A stretch of 64,000 nucleotides of DNA from Neonectria sp. B-13. Taxonomy: Eukaryota > Ascomycota > Sordariomycetes > Hypocreales > Nectriaceae. Positions 23,061 through 35,042 of this stretch are shown in pieces. The position numbers were made by a program, and so were the translations under genes. Below the pieces are notes generated by a model. It did not search any database. It was not told where the DNA came from and saw only the letters and a list, made by a program, of their open reading frames with translations. How positions within the stretch are numbered: the first letter of the stretch is position 1; the number at the start of each line of letters is the position of its first letter. The DNA lies in NCBI GenBank assembly GCA_002682825.1, contig NOKP01000001.1, positions 126,501 through 190,500 of the forward strand. Reading direction: 5' to 3'.

Positions 23061-24990
23061 TGCGCACGTTATGATACCCTACTGAATTACGCCAAGGGCC
23101 ACTCGTCATTTAATTTAACTCAATAATTTGCCTCCCCTCGCTGGCCATTGGTTCCTCTAGTAAAATTACATGGGACTCTGGAAGGTTCTGGGCTTTGCGG
23201 CATGAGCCCATGTCACTTGTTGTGTATGGCCCCAGACGCTCTGAGAACAACGATAACCCGTTGCTTGAGTGGAGCTTTACCAGCTATAGCATTTGGCGCC
23301 GTGGAAGCGATGATCAAATTCCAGGATTGAACGTGAATGATAGAAGGCAGAGCAAAATTCACTGTTATTTACTGGGTCTGCAGTTTTCTCAAAACAACAT
23401 TCAACAGAACTACTGACATTTCTCCGAATGCCTAATGAACGGTAATTCTAGAGGACCACTTCGTTATGGGGATGGTAATGGATAACGGTTTGGACAGAAA
23501 TTTCTACCCCTGGTTTCGACTTTGACAGTATTGTCACCTCTATTTAGAAAGAACTAAAGGTAACGAAAACAGGAGTGACTCGTGGCAATCCAACCCATCT
23601 AAAACTTCGATGTAATAGGCGAATACACAGTCTTGAAGTTGCAGTTGGTTACTGCATCCTATTCCGTTGTGAAATGCTATGGGATTGAAAGATTGGGCCC
23701 GCTACATGATATTCTTGTTGGACGAATGGCGAAATACCGCCGCTGGGGAAATCAAACTGGCAAGGGAGCTTGAAAATAATGTTTCGCAATCTATGACTTG
23801 GCTAGGGACTCAATTCTGGTTCACTCTTTACTCAATTAACTACCCTAGAGCGTCATTGAACGTCCTAAGAAATAGGCTAAGTCACGTGTGTAGTCACATG
23901 AACCGCGCTTGGTTAGACCGAGCCTCCGATTTGAAAACTTGACTTTCAGCAAAAGTTACACACACACGAAGCTATCTATATACAACCCCCCACACCCCCC
24001 CAGCCACTCAGTATCGTTCAATTTCACACTGCTTCTAAGTGGAGGCCTAGCCTAAGTTACATTAATGGTAACACTAACTCGTCGAACGAAAATTCAGCGC
24101 AACTAACATAATCAAAGGATGTACACCCGTTTAATCAAGAAGCCTTTAATGAGGCCACTGAAGAGGAAAACATAGGAGAGATTAAGGGGATTAACCAAGA
24201 GATTCACTGGAGAAATTGTGACCGTGCATATCAGAAGAAGACAGGAGGGGTGTGGTTTGGCATGCTAAAAGCGGGAGGGTGGGTAAAAGTCTTGCCAGGT
24301 AATTCTGTTTATTTTGTTAGAGGGGTGGATGGTGAAGTAAGAACGCACTCTTAACTTCTCGCTTAGTTCTTGTTAGAGAGAAGTAGTATGTAGAAACTCA
24401 CGTCGTTCCCTTTTATAGTGTGATGAAGTTCTGAGTTGGAACACGCACGCTGACCAACAGTCCGAGCAATTCCAGTTAATAAGCTTGCTTACCGGTCAAT
24501 TAGTCCGGGGTTAAACAGCGGGTGATGACCATTACCATTGAACGCCCCGACTTTGATTACCCCATAGCTTAAGAAAAGCCAAGTCCCATGCCAAGGCTCG
24601 GCAACCCAGTTCCCCAGTTAATAATGAGAACTATACACCGCAAGTGGCTCTTCAAAATCCGGGATTCCGCTCCTGGTGTGAGACAAGTCTTGGGAAGTCT
24701 TTCTCTGAATAAGGAGTAGGATGCACCAAAGCACCCAATGGACATGCCACAGATGAGGGAAGTGGTTCACGCATATAACAAAACGTTAGCATACGAACGC
24801 CAGTTTCACCAGTTTCACCAGTTTAAGCTATATTATGTTAAATATACGTTCAGTTATAGAAGCTGTGTTTAAGCAGTGAAGAATTTCCCAAGGAATTATA
24901 TAAACAACGCTGAAAGTCTTGTAAGGCTATATAATCTTATCTTAACAGGCCGATGACTAAGCCAACTACACAGGCGCCAAACGCCTGGCA
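23061..24990. other. Gene-poor stretch
   Basis: About 1.9 kb with only short open frames lacking recognisable domains, for example 23679-23942 (87 codons). There is a C-rich patch near 23985-24002 and a short direct repeat of TTTCACCAG near 24803-24822. I see no gene. Confidence 0.45.
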
Positions 24991-25062
24991 TCTTCCGTAG
25001 TATAGTGGTCAGTATGCAAGCTTGTCACGCTTGAGACCCGGGTTCAATTCCCGGCGGGAGAG
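24991..25062 (+). tRNA. tRNA-Asp (anticodon GTC)
   Basis: A 72-nt cloverleaf without an intron. The acceptor stem TCTTCCG pairs with CGGGAGA (one G-U pair), with discriminator G at 25062. The D arm contains AGTGGTCAGTAT. The anticodon stem CAAGC/GCTTG encloses the loop TTGTCAC with anticodon GTC. The T arm CCGGG/CCCGG encloses TTCAATT. All A-box and B-box elements of an RNA polymerase III gene are present. The CCA end is not encoded, as expected for a eukaryote. Confidence 0.95.
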
Positions 25063-25889
25063 ATCCGCCGCCTGTAACACACAGGTGAACATTTTTTTAG
25101 CATTAGTGAGCCTTCATTCTCACTACACAGACCCCCCCAACCAAACTGGCGCTGTATGGGCTAGATCATACAGTAAGTTCTCTGAAGAATATTGGCAAAC
25201 TTTACGTTCAACGGATTGTACATCTATAAGTTATTATCCAATAAATAAAATTTTGAAAATGGCTCATTAATCGTGTGCTTTATCTTGGGATAATTTCACC
25301 TCATTTATCAGCACTATATAAACAGGGTTGAACGGCAGAAAGCGGTCATCAAATCGCATGCTCTCAATATTAGCTTTGAGTAGTTATACGACCAGCCTCA
25401 AACTATTCAAGAGTTAGTACATCACTCCGTCGTTCATTGCAGAAATCCATGGTCCTTTTAATAAGCTTGGAAAGCTCATTAAATCCACCTTGCATATAGA
25501 AAGTCGAGCCCACCTAATTTTCCAGTCACCACAACTTCGGAGACCTGCTGTCCGCCTCGGATAACGAGCGATGAGGATTGCAGTCTACTCATATAATACT
25601 CATTCCCTTGATGTAGCGTAGCCATTTGTTTCACCTCATGTTGCCTCTCTTTCGTCGTGGACACCCCCAACTTCCACCCAGTTCTCAGTTGTTAGCCACT
25701 TCTAAGTTCAATTTTCAAAATCCGCTCTTTTCCCCGTTTTGAACGGAGCAGCACTCCAAGTGCATCAACATCGGATCGCCAAACTGTCGCCGCATCCCGA
25801 AAGCCTGCCACCGCCTTGACAAAAGTCTTTATTCCAAGAAGGTGCATCGTGGAACGAGAGAAGAGTAGACGCTTCGACAGCTTGATGTC
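25063..25889. other. Intergenic, nothing supported
   Basis: AT-rich sequence between the tRNA and the decayed subtilisin. A short T run at about 25093 just after the tRNA is a likely polymerase III terminator. No domain-bearing frame is seen. Confidence 0.45.
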
Positions 25890-27040
25890 AAGCGTCATGC
25901 CGCCAATATCCTTAGAGACCCTGATACTCCCGGCTACTATGTCAACGTCAAGGAGGACTATTCTTTGATATCTGGCCTCTTTGAAGTTGCATCCATTGAG
26001 GTCTCAAATAATCACGAGGGAACACTGAACCAATTGAAGAACATCTTGGGCATTGCAGATGCATGGCCCGTATACTCTATTACTCTCGATACCCGCATCG
26101 ACATCAACACTCCCAGCTCTAATTGGAGCCCTCACACTGTCACGAGTGTTGACGAGTTACACAAGCGTGGTATCAAGGGAAAAGGCCAACGTGTTTGTAT
26201 CGTTGACAGCGGTGCAGACTCGCCCCTTCCTGCCCTGGCCAGCAGGGTTGTAGTAGAGAAAATTGCGTTGGACGATACCACCAGCATTGGATTGCAACGG
26301 GCATGGCACTTTTGTGTTGTCCGTTGTCGTTGGAAAGGACAAGGACTTTTTTGGTATTGCACCAGAGACAGAAATCTACATGTACGAGGTTTCGGCTGCG
26401 AATCCAGTACTTCCAACGATGTCGTGCTGAAAGGTTTCATTGCAGCAGACGCTGATGATTGCGATATTATTTTGCTCTCACTGGATGTCGATACTTTGAG
26501 TCGCTTAGTTATGTCTCAAGTTGCAAGCCAAGTTGTAGGATCGCTTGGCAATTATCGCGGCTGGCAACGCTGGCGAGATGGGCACCTTTACGCAAGTTCT
26601 CCAGTTTTAGGCCGCGGTGTCATCGCGGTTGGGTCTGTCAACGCGAAGCAGGTGATGGGATGGCCAGCCACGATTCACTCTTCTAGTGGAGACAGTCTGG
26701 AGCTGAGGGAATTTCATCACGCCGAATGAACAGAAGCTCAACGGGTCAGCCATCGTCTCACTACTTTCTGACGAAGGCAACTCTTGTAACCTAGAAAAAT
26801 ACGGAATAGAGAATCGAGCCGTTGTCGTGAAGCGCACTGTATCCCCCCCCCCAACGGCTTACGACTCCTTGTCAAGCACCGGCTTTGGATGTTACCTCAG
26901 TTTCGTCTCATACAACCAGGGGGTAGTAAGAGTTCTCCTCTCGCGTTCAGCTACGACGCTGACTGACTCTGGATATCTATGCCCTGTGGACTGGAAGAAA
27001 AAGCCTACCGGCCTGCCGAGTTTGACCGTGTTCAGCATGT
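25890..27040 (+). pseudogene. Decayed subtilisin-like (S8) serine protease
   Basis: Segments in different frames follow the order of a fungal S8 protease. A prodomain-like part (DPDTPGYYVNVKEDYSL, then LGIADAWPVYSI) comes first. The Asp motif is VCIVDSGADSPLPALASRV. The His motif (NGHGTFV) is present but in another frame. Then GIAPETEIYMY runs into GCESSTSNDVVLKGF and ADADDCDIILLSL. At least two frameshifts flank the His segment near 26290 and 26395. A PA-like segment follows (GNSCNLEKYGIENRAVVV). The Ser motif GTSMA is not found, so the catalytic triad is incomplete. It cannot encode an active protease. Confidence 0.75.
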
Positions 27041-27058
27041 GACGATCCTATCCCTGGG

Positions 27059-29757
27059 TTGACTACTACGACAACCGAGACACCCACCGAGGTGTACGTG
27101 TCTACCACTGCCGGTTTCTACGCCGCAACTGACGTCCCCTCAATGACATCTAACAGCTCTGTGGTGACGTCCACGCCAGTACTAGGAGTAACCATGACAG
27201 TCAAGGCCACAACAAGCCCAACTGGCATTTCCAACGCATTCATTGATATCTCTCTGAGCAGACAGGGTGTATCCTCTCGCGACATCTACGACGCAAACAG
27301 TTGGATGGAGGTCCACGTTCAGATTCTGATTCCGACCCGCCTGAAGAAAGGATCTGTAGTGACCTTTGCACTATCACCCAAATTGGTTGACGTGGTTGAG
27401 GACGAATACGTCATAGACCCTGGTTCAAACCTCGTGGGCAGTGCGAACTTTGAAAACAGCACGGGCTTTTATTCCATTGCCTTCCCCGAGTGGGTAGAAT
27501 GGCATAGCGATATTGTCGGTAACTTCTACCTCTATTGTCGTTTCAAGGAACTCCAGCCGAAGCTTGATGCAGCAACCTATTATGTGAATATTCAAACGGC
27601 TGACAAGACCTTCTACCCGCCAGTCTACTACCGTGCGATCAATAGGTTAAACGTGTATGGGCATCAGCATGGAAGGATGGTGAATGGGGAAACCGTCTAC
27701 AACTTTGATATTGAGGTCCCGGCTAGGTTGGTCTCTGGAAATCAGTCACTTTTATTGGCAGCTAGGCAGCCACAGACGATGGATTTCTGTGTGTCGAGAC
27801 CACAGTGTCGATTGGCGCCGAGTTTGATGATGGGAATCAGGTTGTTGACTCTACAGATGTCACTGCGGCATCTGTTCAGCGTTGCAAGGTCACGCCGTTT
27901 AAGGCAGTTGACTCGAAGGAGATCCTCAGTGATCAGGTTCTAAGATTCAGTGTTGCAACCTTCGTGGAATCAATGCGAGTTGGACAGTCAGCTTATCTTG
28001 CAGTCTAACAATCGAGCTCACGAATGGGTCCACGACTGGCTACGAATTTCGAACCTTGTCATTTGACAGGCATGCTAGAAATAGTCCAAAGGCGTGGTTC
28101 GACGGCGCTATCGACAAAATGGGGCCTATTTAGGGTGGTGCCACTACATCGACTTTCTTTGCTCCCTCGATGACCGGTTCATGTTCAAGCATCTTCACTC
28201 CTGCAACCCATACCACAAGAACAAAATCTGCGTCGTCAATGACTCCGTCGACTACTCTATCGGGCACGACCTCCCTTACGTTATCTGAACTTCTCTCCAA
28301 GTATATACATCACTCATTCTGCAAACTCAACTTTTTCTCCTTCGTTTGTTTGATCTTCGTCCGAAGACCGCTTTGCCCCCATGGCTCCAACTTCAACTAT
28401 CATTCCAAACACCCCAAGCTCAACTATGTCCACCTCGGTGTCTTCATCCACTACTCTGCCTCAGAATCGTTCGATACTTCTGTGTTAGGGAGACCCGACG
28501 TGACCTTAATTATTGGAGTAGCCAGCACCACGACTAACCATTTGACGAAGAATGCGGAAAACTAAGTATTAATTAGATCACTGCAACCAATCCAGCTCCT
28601 AAGGACTGACGCAGTAAAGTCCGTCTCAGGCTTGGTGCGTCTGGAGACATCACAGACGTTACCGGAGAATACCGTCATCATGGAAACTCACTATGTTACT
28701 GTCATAACATCTGTCTGCTCAGAAACTGGTTGGACAACGCTGGTAACTGTACCGATGACTGTCCCTTGCGCTTTAATCGGTCAAACAAAGCTCACTACAA
28801 TCACTTCTGTATGCACGCAATGTGCAGAGCATCCAGTGACTCTTACGTATACGCAACCACTCCAGACCGAATTGAGATCAACCAACGGGGTTAGCTCCAC
28901 AGCACGTATAACTGTCAGCCATGTTCGGCCTCCTTCAGCACAAGTGCCGAATCAAGGACCGACGATGAATATTGTGGCAGGGGCTAAGGGCCAAGTGGGC
29001 TAGCTGGTTGCTAGCAAGGATGTAATTGGATGTGGAAGGGGGCAGCCACAAGGGAGGTTAAGAAGGGAAGGAGGAAAGGAGTCTTTTCTTTTCATCATCA
29101 TCTTCAGAGACAAGGAATTGAGAGCTTCTTACAGCAGAGAGATATGAGAGATGAGCTTATTGAGCTCAAAGCTCTAGTCTTTGCCTTTGTTTTCCAAGAG
29201 ATTATTCTGTATTTACTCTTTTAAATCACCACTCAATTCAAGGTCGAACCTCTGTCTTCTACAACGTCAATTGTCAAGCCAACTGCAGACCTCTTCGATG
29301 CCTTACCAACATTCTTTTCTACTTTCGACTTGACAATCAACCTCATGAGATGGTTCCCTGTTAGGAGGTACTAAACACTAGACTGCCTGACCACATACGC
29401 GCTGTCTGGTGCAGCTTTGGGCTGACCGACTGAGACGCCTGTGCGACGTATTTCTGTGTACCTCACTAAGGGACTGTCATCCATTTGGGGTGTTGTTTCT
29501 TGTCCCTTTCTGCCGCCAAAATATCCTGTACACAAAAGCTCATTGGGTCCTACAAATACTGCGTCTAACTTCCGTAGCAACATCTCGTTTACCTCTGCGG
29601 TGCTCGGAAAGCCTACTAGCTCAGTAGAAAGTGGCCATCATCATAACGGGAACAATTATAACAAGAACGGTGATGTGAATGGGGCAGAGGATCATTCGAA
29701 GACTATGCATGTGACAACCGCATCAAATAATGCCACTGATACTTACGAACTCTAAGT
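27059..29757 (+). pseudogene. Decayed adhesin-like cell-surface protein
   Basis: The longest frame (27059-27943) begins with a Thr-rich stretch and then has an Ig-like region in which GSVVTFALSPKLVDV, FYSIAFPEWVEWHSDIVGNF and YYVNIQTADKTFYPP recall the N-terminal binding folds of Als-type and SdrG-type adhesins. Ser/Thr-rich fragments continue in shifting frames (28170-28300, 28381-28480). The piece at 28632-29003 has VTVITSVCSETG and LTTITSVCTQC, typical of cysteine-containing repeats in the stalks of fungal adhesins, and 29600-29757 gives a further Ser/Asn/His-rich tail. No GPI signal or uninterrupted frame exists. Family assignment is by pattern only. It may once have been one gene with the subtilisin upstream, or an independent adhesin. 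Confidence 0.5.
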
Positions 29758-30710
29758 TTCTCTTATAAAGGTGTCATCTAGTGCAGCGACTGTGACCCCT
29801 ACAGTGATATTAGAAGCTCCTGGAATAAGGGTGGTATATGAAAGTGCAACATAATTCTGGTCGTCGCTGCGACTGGCATTGTATTTGTCTAGTGGGTATC
29901 TGCGGTTGTTCAGAGGGTCATACATCTGACGCCTAGGTTATATAAGGAGCTCTCGCTATGATTAGACTCTATAATACGCCATTTACTCCTCTGATCTTAC
30001 TGCCGCGGCTGAAAAGAAGACGGCATGTAACGATAGACTCGTAATTCGAATCTAACCGCTCTCTCATCACGTTGGTCAGTGGTGCGATTCTTAACGAGCA
30101 CGAGACGGCATGTTAAGCTGAGAAAACGATCATCCCTTCTTATTCTTTAGGTCTAGAACTAAAAGTTCGTCCACCACTAAGGACATACGAGTCACGGCTG
30201 ATGAAGATGCTTACCAGCTCAATCTGAAAGATACGCGATGCCAAACCCTAGAAGGCGCGACATTCTCATCAATGTCTATGATAGCATACCTCCAGTCCTG
30301 AAAGATGTGTGACTGAGACAGTTCAGTCCCACATTCCACTCGGTTTAATTATTGTTCATACGTGATAGCTGCGGTTTAATTATTAGCTATGTCGCCATTT
30401 CAATAGAATGCCAGCGCTGTGTGTGCGTGCTGGAGTTAATAACTGAGACTGCCAGATCTCAAATTCCACTGCGAAGCTAGAGTTAACCCTGGCAGCCAAT
30501 AGTGGCATCCACCTCATTTATTAGCTACGCCACCATTCCCTAGTAATATCCACAGCATGCCTTAGCTCAGGGGTCACAAAAACTAGCAATGTACAAGCAA
30601 GGAACATAAAAGGATATTAATTCGGCTGTCGTTGATCTTGAAGGCTTGCCTCACAGGGTAGTAAGCATTGAAAATTACACTGAAAGTGGGCTCAAGTCCA
30701 CCCTACAGAT
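29758..30710. other. Intergenic, no gene; weak internal similarity
   Basis: AT-rich, with no coding potential that I can support. Two short stretches at about 30380 and 30520 (TTAGCTATGTCGCCATT and TTAGCTACGCCACCATT) look like diverged copies of one another and may be remains of a repeat. Confidence 0.4.
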
Positions 30711-31733
30711 ATGATTCTTACTCCTCCTCTTGAAACAGATGAATGGGCCGCGCCCCAAAGACAAATCTTAGTCACTGGCGGCGCGGGGTTTATTGGGTCA
30801 CATCTAGTCGAACACCTTCTAGCGGAAGGCGGCTGGCAGGTTGCCGTCGTGGACAACTTTGATGACTTTTATCCGCCGGATATCAAACGATCGAACCTCG
30901 CTGCGCATCACTCCAACCCGAACTTCACATTGTACGAACTAGACATACGGCAAATCGACTCCTTGAAGAAGGTCTTTGCAGAGAACAACTTTACCACGAT
31001 TGTTCATTTGGCTTCGCGCGCTGGCGTGCGGCCGTCATTGGAGAAGCCGGCTGAATACGTTGAAACCAATGTGGGTGGCACGTTGAACCTTCTCGAATGC
31101 GCCAAAGAATTTGGTGTGAATCAGTTCGTCTTTGGGTCCTCATCAAGCCTCTATGGCCTCAATGCCAAAGTCCCCTTCTCGGAAGGCGATGAAACGCTAA
31201 AGCCCATATCACCGTATGCGGCATCGAAAGCAGCATGCGAATTGATGTGCCACACCTACTCTCATCTTTACAACATCCGCTGCGTGTGTCTTCGGTTCTT
31301 CACCGTCTATGGCTCGCGGCAGCGTCCTGACTTGGCGATTCACAAGTTCGCAAAGCTGATTCACAGCGGGAAGCCGATTCCTGTATTTGGCGACGGCACA
31401 ACGCGTCGCGACTATACCTACGTTGACGACATCATCCAAGGGGTTCGCGCAGCAATTGACTTTAGAGGGTCTGACTACGAAGCTTTCAATCTTGGAGAGT
31501 CGCAGACAGTTGAGCTTTGTGAGTTGATCGAACTTCTGGAGGAAAGCCTTGGTCGGAAAGCAATCATTGATCGACGCGAGGGACAAGCTGGCGATGTGCC
31601 AATCACGTTTGCAGACATTTCAAAAGCGAGGCGGGTACTGGGATATCACCCACAAACCAACATCGAACAGGGAATTGCAAAATTTGTCGAATGGTTTCTG
31701 CATCAAGATTCAGATGGGAGAAAGGAGGCCTAG
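30711..31733 (+). CDS. NAD-dependent sugar-nucleotide epimerase/dehydratase, probable UDP-glucuronate 4-epimerase type
   Basis: An intronless frame of 340 residues in a window where almost every gene has introns. It is an extended short-chain dehydrogenase. The NAD-binding loop is [11 protein letters not shown] (about 21-31), followed by [19 protein letters not shown] after the fourth strand, [12 protein letters not shown], and the catalytic Ser region GSSSSLYG with Y169 and K173 in SPYAASK. Then come [17 protein letters not shown], the sugar-binding region [15 protein letters not shown] and FNLGE. The DNFDDFYPP motif and RPDLAI are typical of bacterial UDP-glucuronate 4-epimerases (UDP-glucuronate to UDP-galacturonate). 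The catalytic residues are intact. Bacterial origin is an inference from intron absence, motif style and isolation among decayed genes. Confidence 0.88.
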   Translation: MILTPPLETDEWAAPQRQILVTGGAGFIGSHLVEHLLAEGGWQVAVVDNFDDFYPPDIKRSNLAAHHSNPNFTLYELDIRQIDSLKKVFAENNFTTIVHLASRAGVRPSLEKPAEYVETNVGGTLNLLECAKEFGVNQFVFGSSSSLYGLNAKVPFSEGDETLKPISPYAASKAACELMCHTYSHLYNIRCVCLRFFTVYGSRQRPDLAIHKFAKLIHSGKPIPVFGDGTTRRDYTYVDDIIQGVRAAIDFRGSDYEAFNLGESQTVELCELIELLEESLGRKAIIDRREGQAGDVPITFADISKARRVLGYHPQTNIEQGIAKFVEWFLHQDSDGRKEA

Positions 31734-32079
31734 AACCTAGATTAAGAGGGATGATTCTGACAGAAATGGGGATGTAGATTAATTAGATAATTGAATTGGG
31801 TTGACTTTTGATAATAAGCGCATGGAATACACAATACCACAGCCCAAGGTCAAAGTCAGGTACTTGGAACAATTTAGCTAAATTTGGCCCTTTGTCGTCC
31901 TAGAATACCCCATCCTACTAGCGCTGCAGTGAGTCTTCATCTTCCTCTGGATCTCAACAGACAGTCTCAAACTCCATCTCAGCCAAAAGATTCACAACTG
32001 AGTCTGAGAACAATTCGCGGCTTCCTTCGGACTATGTACGACTACGACCCCCAGTAAGTGATGCTGTCACCCTCTGTCC
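31734..32079. other. Intergenic, nothing supported
   Basis: AT-rich sequence after the epimerase. No gene, structured repeat or RNA is visible. Confidence 0.4.
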
Positions 32080-32700
32080 TCACGTTGGCCAATGGAGCCA
32101 GTTCCCGGGTCTCAGGTGTAGAGTAAGAAGCTCTCGCAGGTACCCAAGGAACCATGTGCGGTCCCACCACCAATCGCATCGCTCTTTGAGACCGTCGACA
32201 TGAACATTGGCTTCGGTAAAGAAGTCAGCATAGAGTGGCATATCGCTCCAGTCAAGATTTTCTATCGCATTTCTGAATGGGCTTTGGGAGGCCCTGATGT
32301 CATCTGGAACGCCTTGCAGTCGCACAGGAGAAATGTCCAGTCCCACTGAGTGCGCATTAATCCCGGTTCAATTGTTCAAGGCGATGCTGACTCCGTCCTC
32401 TTCGGCGAAACATGTGCCTCAGGTCTGTTGCATCGGCATAGGTGATTCGCTGTGCCCCTGTTGGCGCAGTTGGGCCTTGGCTTTCTTGGTACTCTTATGA
32501 TAACGTTTCAGGAGAACATCGGGGGGTGGTTGATAGTAAGTATCATGGCTATCTGCAATGAGAATAAGGTCATCCTCATGGGGTTTCTCATTGGGGTGGG
32601 CATCCTTGCGTAGGATGGCATTCAGATATTTGAAAGACCGATCGCCCTTTAACAGACGCAACGGAGCAAATGATGAAGAGGTGTGTTATGATAGCGCTGA
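32080..32700 (-). pseudogene. Relic of an uncharacterised fungal glycosyltransferase-like protein
   Basis: Two pieces in different frames belong in order. The first (from about 32661 down to 32419) has EDDLILIADSHDTYYQPPPD followed by VLLKRYH and MPMQQT, resembling the D-x-D-bearing segment of PLOD/GT25-like fungal proteins. The second (about 32346 down to 32080) has VGLDIS, GVPDDIRASQSPF and LDWSDMPLYADF, which I associate with the C-terminal half of the same type of protein. Between them, stops and missing sequence show decay. No start or full fold remains. The assignment rests on recalled family style and is tentative. Confidence 0.45.
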
Positions 32701-35042
32701 AAAGAACCGAAAATAAAGAGTGCTCGGGTCTCCTTGCATTATTACCAGGCACGGGCATAAATTTTCCAACTTCAAATGAGGGCAAAGGCGTCAGCGGCTT
32801 CGTTCGCTGCGTCGGCAAATATGGGTGCAGCTTACAATGGCGCTGGCTATCGTTGGGTCGTGGTAAACTTAAATGGGTTCTCAGAGGTATAGGGTCGAGA
32901 TGACTCATCGCGCAAAAAAGAGACGGAGGTGAGCTGAAATCGACTCGACATTATCCAGTATTAAGATCAAGGACAGGTAGTCAGGGTGCGTTGTTGACTT
33001 CCTTTTCTTAGGGGAAGTAGATATTTACAACCATGACAGACGAGAAATGGCAAATCAAGCGATAAGAGCTTACCGGTAGCGAACCAGCTTACCTTAGCCC
33101 ACTGCCGACTAATGCCAGTGTCAGAAAAGCGGCGAGCACCGTAAATATAGTCATCCAAGTCGTGGGTAGCCGAGGAGATGTGGGGTCGTTCATCGCGCTT
33201 GGAAATGAGCTCCAGCGACACGGTCACCGCGTTCGTCTTGCAACTGAGAAATTCAGGCCAGGAGTTCTGCCCCATCGGCAGCAATCCGGCCTAATTGATG
33301 GCCTACATGGTCAAGAACCCAGGTCTGATTCCTAACATGAAGTTATTTCGAATATGAAGGGCCTGCGGGCGGCGGTTCATAGCAAACCTCAGAAGGCAAT
33401 TGCTCGGGAGTGGCAAACGGAAGGGAAGTGGATGATGGAAACTAAGAGAGTATGGCCTAGGGGTCGTACTAATCTTGATATCATCTTGTACGTCGGTGCC
33501 TCGCTTAAACTCGGTTGACATCTGCAAAAAGCCGATCACTGACTAGAACTAAGAACCTCTGTCTGTTAGTTAAGAACTATGTATATTTATGGTTTAGTGT
33601 TACTACTCCTTCGGTTGCTTCTCTCTCTCGTAGCTTCCGACTTTCCAACACCTACGATGCTAAAGTACGTCTCGTGACGATCTACACGTGATGCCACGGC
33701 CCGCGGAAGATTGGAGTTGATAATACGCGATGTGCATTGCGCTGTTCCACCCCTTATAGGCGAACTGGACCGATGGATCTCCAACACGCTTGAACAACTC
33801 TCTTACACAGCTGCTATATCATAGCCCCAACCATTGCTCACGGAACTTCAACTGTGGGGTTAGGTCATGGCCCAATATATCATGAAAGCAACAAACAAGG
33901 AGTCGAGGTCTACTATTATTGTACCAAAATCGCTCAAATTCCGATGCGTTTCAGCCAGAGTCAACCTGGGCAACCTATCCCGACCCATCTACTCTACCTA
34001 CCAGCGGATACACGACTTGTTTATTGGTCCAGAATATCTATGTCATCAAGATGGGGTGATTGGCCCAGACCACTGTAATTGGCGTACTGAAAGCTATTAA
34101 ATCCGCGAAGGAGATCCCTTTCACGCTTTTTCTATTGTTTAGAAAGTAATAAGTCACTCAACGTATAGCACAATTTTACCGTGTGTTATTTCATGAGCCA
34201 GATATGACAACGCGGACTAAGGTTCGTCATGAAACATTACGACAATAAAAAGGGGTTTGAAAAGGCGCTCGATAAGGATCCATAACGTGAGAGCTGGCGT
34301 AACCTGCACTTGAAGCTTCAGCGCAGGGCGGGTTCCGCAAGTTTCTGCAAGCTAAAGGGGGATGGCGATGGTGCTGGCACTTCGGGCTCGGTAAGTAGAG
34401 TGATTGAAACCACTATTAACTCCTGTTTCCTCACGTACACTGTGCGTCTTTTGCTTCTGTTCGTCTGGGGATGCCGAAGTCCCGTCTTACCGGGCTAGCG
34501 TCGAAATACATACCACAATAGGTTTAGACTTGTAAGCTCCAAACTGCAGTCGAGTGGGGTCCACTGCCGACACATCCTCAAGCTGACCTTGTATCGGTTG
34601 ACAACTTGACAAGACGTTCATCAGCCTGATGATTGGCATAGTACAGATATCGCCGTTACGAGTATGACGGCGTTTCACCAAAATTGTATCGCGGGTAGCG
34701 TTGAAATATGTGATTGATTTGGTATTAGTGCTTCCTTCGTGGAATTGGTGACGCGTGGCGCTGTACCGCCTCAATTCACCCACTGTCGTCTATCCACAAC
34801 TCACATACGTCATCTGGGTGAGGAATACTTCAATTTCTATATAAGTAGGCACGAAGTCTCTCTTCGCTACTATTCTTTTCTCTTATATTGTTTTAGACTC
34901 ATCTGCCCTTACAATCTAGGTTGTACTTTGATGCAGTGGTTTGAGCACTAAATACTGCGCACAAAGCACCTCACATTTCACGAGGCGGCTGCTTTCTCCA
35001 AGTTCAAATTGCAACATTTCTACAACCAGACCTCCAATCAAA
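32701..35042. other. Gene-poor stretch upstream of the FAD-linked oxidase
   Basis: About 2.3 kb with only short frames that match nothing I recognise (for example 32588-32908 minus, 33867-34100 plus). The last about 200 bp before 35043 should be the promoter of the oxidase gene; a TATATAAG stretch lies near 34839. Confidence 0.4.

Noticed and set aside
32588..32908. Minus-strand open frame of 106 codons near the glycosyltransferase-like relic
   Set aside because: It is out of frame with the recognisable relic and has no domain-like pattern.
34941..35042. Upstream extension of the FAD-linked oxidase by 34 residues
   Set aside because: It would bury the clear signal peptide behind a non-hydrophobic leader; secretion and family length favour the ATG at 35043.
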